From Propionibacteriaceae bacterium (GTDB lineage Bacteria; Actinomycetota; Actinomycetes; Propionibacteriales; Propionibacteriaceae): 6,553 nucleotides of DNA. Below are positions 6,401 to 6,553 of the stretch, in pieces. The DNA lies in the NCBI GenBank assembly GCA_031254155.1, contig JAIRVA010000128.1, forward strand, positions 1 to 6,553. Direction: 5' to 3'. The notes below the pieces were generated by a model. The model ran no database searches and was not told the DNA's origin. It saw only the letters and a list, made by a program, of their open reading frames with translations. How positions within the stretch are numbered: position 1 is the stretch's first letter; each line of letters opens with the position of its first letter. The translations under genes were made by a program, and so were the position numbers.

Positions 6401-6553
6401 TCCCGCGGCGTGACCGCGGTCACCGTCAACACCCCGCCCGCCGGATCGTGGTCGTTCGCGAGCAGGTCCACGACCGCCGGGACCGTCCCCCGGAGCACGG
6501 CGGTGTCCGGCAGCGCGAGCACCGGGTCCTGGGCGACGATGTCCACCCGGATC
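412..6553 (-). CDS. Giant modular surface protein: Ig/cadherin-like, Fn3 and cysteine-pair repeats (5' end outside window)
   Basis: One uninterrupted frame runs from the right edge to TGA at 412-414, about 2,046 codons. The first in-window start, GTG at 6546 (residue 1 in this numbering), is probably internal: the frame stays open to the edge, no ribosome binding site is visible, and the first residues (VDIVAQDP) look like the last strand of a preceding domain. Domains in order: Ig/cadherin-like sandwiches at about 1-825; Fn3 domains at 826-914, 915-1003 and 1004-1103; three Fn3-plus-cysteine units at 1104-1713; three further cysteine modules at 1714-2030; a proline-rich tail at 2031-2044. 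No membrane helix, signal peptide or LPXTG motif occurs in this part. Relatives in actinobacteria next to MoxR genes carry a single N-terminal membrane segment, which would lie upstream here. The role is probably an extracellular scaffold or adhesin at the cell wall; no catalytic motif is seen. Orthologue identity is not claimed. Confidence 0.93.
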   Translation of the reverse strand, partial: IRVDIVAQDPVLALPDTAVLRGTVPAVVDLLANDHDPAGGVLTVTAVTPREPDRVRATVLQGRWLWVAATSVVTDSVATLVDYVVTSGTGAQARGVVTVTQVPPVAVDRVSVVDDQAVVRAGDVTSIAVLANDASASGAALVINDNVPGLRHAGELPVVDLAATAGTTGSTADVGRAYVDGDLVRYEAPAVVDAPRRLRIEYQAGVPAGSPLTGYVWVDVIPAPGKSQLDRAPTPGGIEARALVGSTAVITVPTYGEDPDGDSVTVKGLVTPPQYGRVTEVRANAFVYESYPGVASPGTDSFEFAVTDRYGATGTATIRIGLVPPGEVPLPVAVSDVITAQPGVPVTIHPLTNDIVAVGAPAPVLALEGEPTDVTATVDAEGQPTNQVVTSTPAGDTGQARVFGYHLVAGGEPGPAAQVTVRQQAGYLNPPNVFDHVAASVTDGVATAAVLADAWDVDGGADELRVVAAGAGAVVDCAPGADGTFDPAACTVSVPVQDLAQVVPYVAEDADGARALAVVYVPGRADSRLALSAAGVIALDAGATLTVDLNDYITSPRAGAVYLRLADEVWTTPAASLTATPQSDRAIQLTAAAGYAGPAALTVGVRDSRDGTDPAGLEGVLTIPVEIGRPVPVLYCPDDVQEVVQGGAARTLDILGLCHVWRPAGTSADDLVFTGTWGAGGDNFAAVTPGQTLDVRAASTARAGAESVLTVSIEGSAAVPDTLRVRVVAAPPPTVFAASVTDVRQGTTVAVPLQVASPLADPVWTIVGVTQVAGPAAAVTTDGLTVRVTPGADTHGGATFQVTVADVAGPARTDRQVTTGFSVTVYGRPDTPGAPGPGQQLRSRSAVVTYQPAQDNGAPITGYTLRFDGGTFDCGPATTCEVPGLANGAAYRFQVRATNKAGDSDWSEPGPAVVPDALPGKTAGLTCAGAGDHQVDLAWGETAGEGSAPTALHLAWPGALPVSLAGDQRSFHATGLDNDVATVFTLVAQNAAGLGQQPVTVTCQSAGAPVWTGQPTVAARDLGDTAAVTLAWPAVDANGPGPVTYVVTRTDDAGGTTIFPPTAATTLGDAGETLVYDGREFTYSVVATNGAGLSATQAAPPWRAVGPPAPWSSVGGAAAVTVAATGLSGQVAVTVGRFPDFRDVSGEVVVTIDGQERARLTPGAPSQVLAGFTDGTSVTATFTARSASGQTNAPQAAGLAGGSFGPLVAPVLAAAPGTADQVCATVSAQGQGRDATLVVTAGAVGEVFRQAGVGALGSTACVNAGWDTLVTFTATLTSAATTPARADPPAQTAAARSAVGTPEPWAPGEVAARATGVNGQVELTVPFPAANGGTLVITYTWSDVGGRTGGGTVTGQTQLVDGLTNGSPVTFTVAAGNGTNRNTPVTTTATPYGPLGAPVVTASPDGNTYGGRGVCATATTPATGTNGAAAALAITDDAGGPGYQSAYQTGVITPPPYCVDAGDYKRNVTFTARLVTQTGLDRSDSATAAATAMSLFGPPDPFAAGDVTVTATGRDGEAALTVNRWVALHGGTAYLEITVPGAGARQLAYPGTSATLTGLTNGTPTTVAVRVCTTDLGVTACNATYAWTPDVTVTTAGPPSVTLVSVGPRSGSPHTDTGVCATFSVNPGGAPVTVAVSWGFGSPGGAGSGAGVDRSSCAGTCRTTQTVTVATELTPVCADPGSHQTRTFFTANVTDASDLGRAPTSASGSAGSAAKPVDPTVSFAATSAEATVTPNTNKRVCTGVTANGGGAAARLTVTASVNGGAATQLATVDGTNVIDPGRLCIDAGGPGRPVVFQATVTDQAGQGRADQTATSPAVVSPPDPTAVMELVLDSQSPLGNDAVGPDKQVCVTYTGYGNGVEATLTVTADHRVTLTDTSASGAGRLPPITACADPGAGNVPVTFTATMTDDSGQGRADVTATITLESAADAPPLTVSFTGTSPPAGTQSADKTVCVTASANGHGYDGALTVTADRGTATPQAGATTSGAGGFGGTWCANPGTANTTVTFTATVTEGSPQRRAAVSDSRSVTTPADVPPPPDPTATPS
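457..1407 (-). repeat. Three tandem cysteine-pair modules (residues 1714-2030)
   Basis: Copies lie at about 1714-1817, 1818-1924 and 1925-2030, at protein periods of 109 and 104 residues measured between first cysteines. Each has DPTVSF- or LTVSF-like opening residues, then [RQT]-V-C (C1739, C1848, C1952), a glycine/asparagine-rich turn (ANGGGAA, GYGNGVEA, ANGHGYDG), LTVTA, a serine/glycine-rich loop, a second cysteine in C-x-[DN]-[AP]-G (C1782, C1889, C1994), then VxFxATxTD or TFTATVTE and an arginine-containing end (GQGRAD in the first two). These match the cysteine domains of the upstream two-domain units but are not separated by Fn3 domains, so this part looks like amplification of one half of that unit. 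The fold is not recognised by me with certainty; an Ig-like sandwich closed by a disulfide is the most likely. Confidence 0.8.
802..1140 (-). repeat. 18-bp exact direct repeat pair within tandem cysteine modules
   Basis: An identical 18-base sequence occurs at 802-819 and 1123-1140, offset by 321 bases (107 codons), in frame, encoding GQGRAD at the ends of two neighbouring modules (residues 1803-1808 and 1910-1915). Flanking bases are similar but not identical. It is nucleotide-level evidence that these modules arose by tandem duplication, and it could promote recombination between copies (inference). Confidence 0.8.
1408..3237 (-). repeat. Three copies of an Fn3-like plus cysteine-pair two-domain unit (residues 1104-1713)
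   Basis: Unit one covers 1104-1298, unit two 1299-1495 and unit three 1496-1713. Each begins GxPxP followed by W or F (GPPAPW, GTPEPW, GPPDPF), runs through a V-rich strand to ATG-x-x-G-[QE] (ATGLSGQVAVTV, ATGVNGQVELTV, ATGRDGEAALTV), and has a turn like GLTNGTP or GFTDGTS before the last Fn3 strands. In the first two units an FGPLVAP or YGPLGAP linker leads into the cysteine domain. The cysteine domains contain VCAT and later C-[VA]-[ND]-[AP]-G: C1221/C1259, C1413/C1456 and C1618/C1675, with F-x-A-x-[LV]-T after. The third Fn3-like domain carries an additional C1570/C1579 loop, and the third cysteine domain an extra C1655/C1659 pair in a glycine/serine-rich insertion. The protein copies are well diverged, so duplication is old or has been under diversifying pressure. 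Confidence 0.8.
3238..4071 (-). other. Three consecutive fibronectin type III domains (residues 826-1103)
   Basis: Domain one (826-914) is a textbook Fn3: DNGAPITGYTLRFDGG at 853-868, then GLANGAAYRFQVRATNKAG at 882-900 and DWSEPGP. It also has a short C872/C878 loop. Domain two (915-1003) has VDLAWGE, GLDNDVATVFTLVAQNAAG at 973-991 and a C925/C1001 pair joining its first and last strands. Domain three (1004-1103) has VTLAWPAVDANGPGPVTYVV at 1026-1045 and FTYSVVATNGAGLS at 1079-1092. Fn3 domains in secreted bacterial proteins are commonly spacers or adhesive modules. They mark the change from the divergent Ig-like array to the more regular C-terminal repeats. Confidence 0.85.
4072..6553 (-). 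other. Array of about eight divergent Ig/cadherin-like domains (residues 1-825)
   Basis: This part of the giant gene encodes domains of about 95-120 residues with approximate borders at 1-101, 102-221, 222-321, 322-421, 422-521, 522-627, 628-729 and 730-825. Recurrent features are an opening strand, then an aspartate-rich turn after a VLxND-like strand: LLANDHDPAGG at 29-39, VLANDASASG at 127-136, YGEDPDGDSVTV at 253-264, LTNDIVAVG at 349-357, ADAWDVDGG at 450-458 and DLNDYITS at 546-553. Each ends with a strand such as ATIRIGLVP or VVTVTQVPP. Domain 3 is the clearest, containing DSFEFAVTDRYGATGTATI (298-316). In cadherin-like folds such turns can bind calcium, but most copies here are degenerate. 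Only two cysteine pairs occur: C475/C488 and C634/C656. Borders are estimates from pattern, not from a profile search. Confidence 0.75.

Noticed and set aside
6544..6546. GTG at 6546 as the true start of the giant protein
   Set aside because: The frame remains open to the right edge, only seven bases precede it with no ribosome binding site, and the first residues look like the end of a preceding domain. There is no signal peptide or membrane helix, which an exported protein would need.

Overview
The window is GC-rich (roughly 70% by eye). It is almost entirely filled by two genes on the minus strand, separated by 11 bases. Codon third positions are mostly G or C, and the gene pair matches an arrangement known from high-GC Gram-positive actinobacteria: a very large Ig-like/fibronectin surface protein followed by a MoxR-type AAA+ ATPase. 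An actinobacterium is the likely host; I cannot name the genus. No RNA gene, insertion sequence, CRISPR array or intergenic region longer than 11 bases is present.

Reading in the direction of transcription (from high to low coordinates): from the right edge to 412 lies the 3' 2,046 or so codons of a giant modular protein whose 5' end is outside the window. Its layout is (i) about eight divergent cadherin-like/Ig-like beta-sandwich domains (6553-4072), (ii) three recognisable fibronectin type III (Fn3) domains (4071-3238), (iii) three copies of a two-domain unit made of one Fn3-like domain plus one cysteine-pair domain, period about 195 residues (3237-1408), (iv) three tandem copies of the cysteine-pair domain alone, period 104-109 residues (1407-457), and (v) a short proline-rich tail with no visible anchor. 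The protein has 24 cysteines, and each can be assigned to a pair inside one domain, which suits an exported, disulfide-stabilised protein.

After the stop codon (412-414), a strong Shine-Dalgarno sequence and an ATG at 400 start a MoxR-family ATPase. Its first 133 residues are present, including the Walker A and Walker B motifs; the rest runs off the left edge. The tight spacing points to one operon with probable translational coupling. In related actinobacterial loci, DUF58, transglutaminase-like and often phosphatase/FHA genes follow; that is expectation from known families, not something seen here. A working model (inference) is that the ATPase, with a DUF58 partner, helps mature or control the envelope structure to which the giant protein belongs.

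The most interesting part is the repeat architecture of the C-terminal third: a cysteine-pair module with its own recognisable signature, first alternating with Fn3-like domains and then amplified alone.
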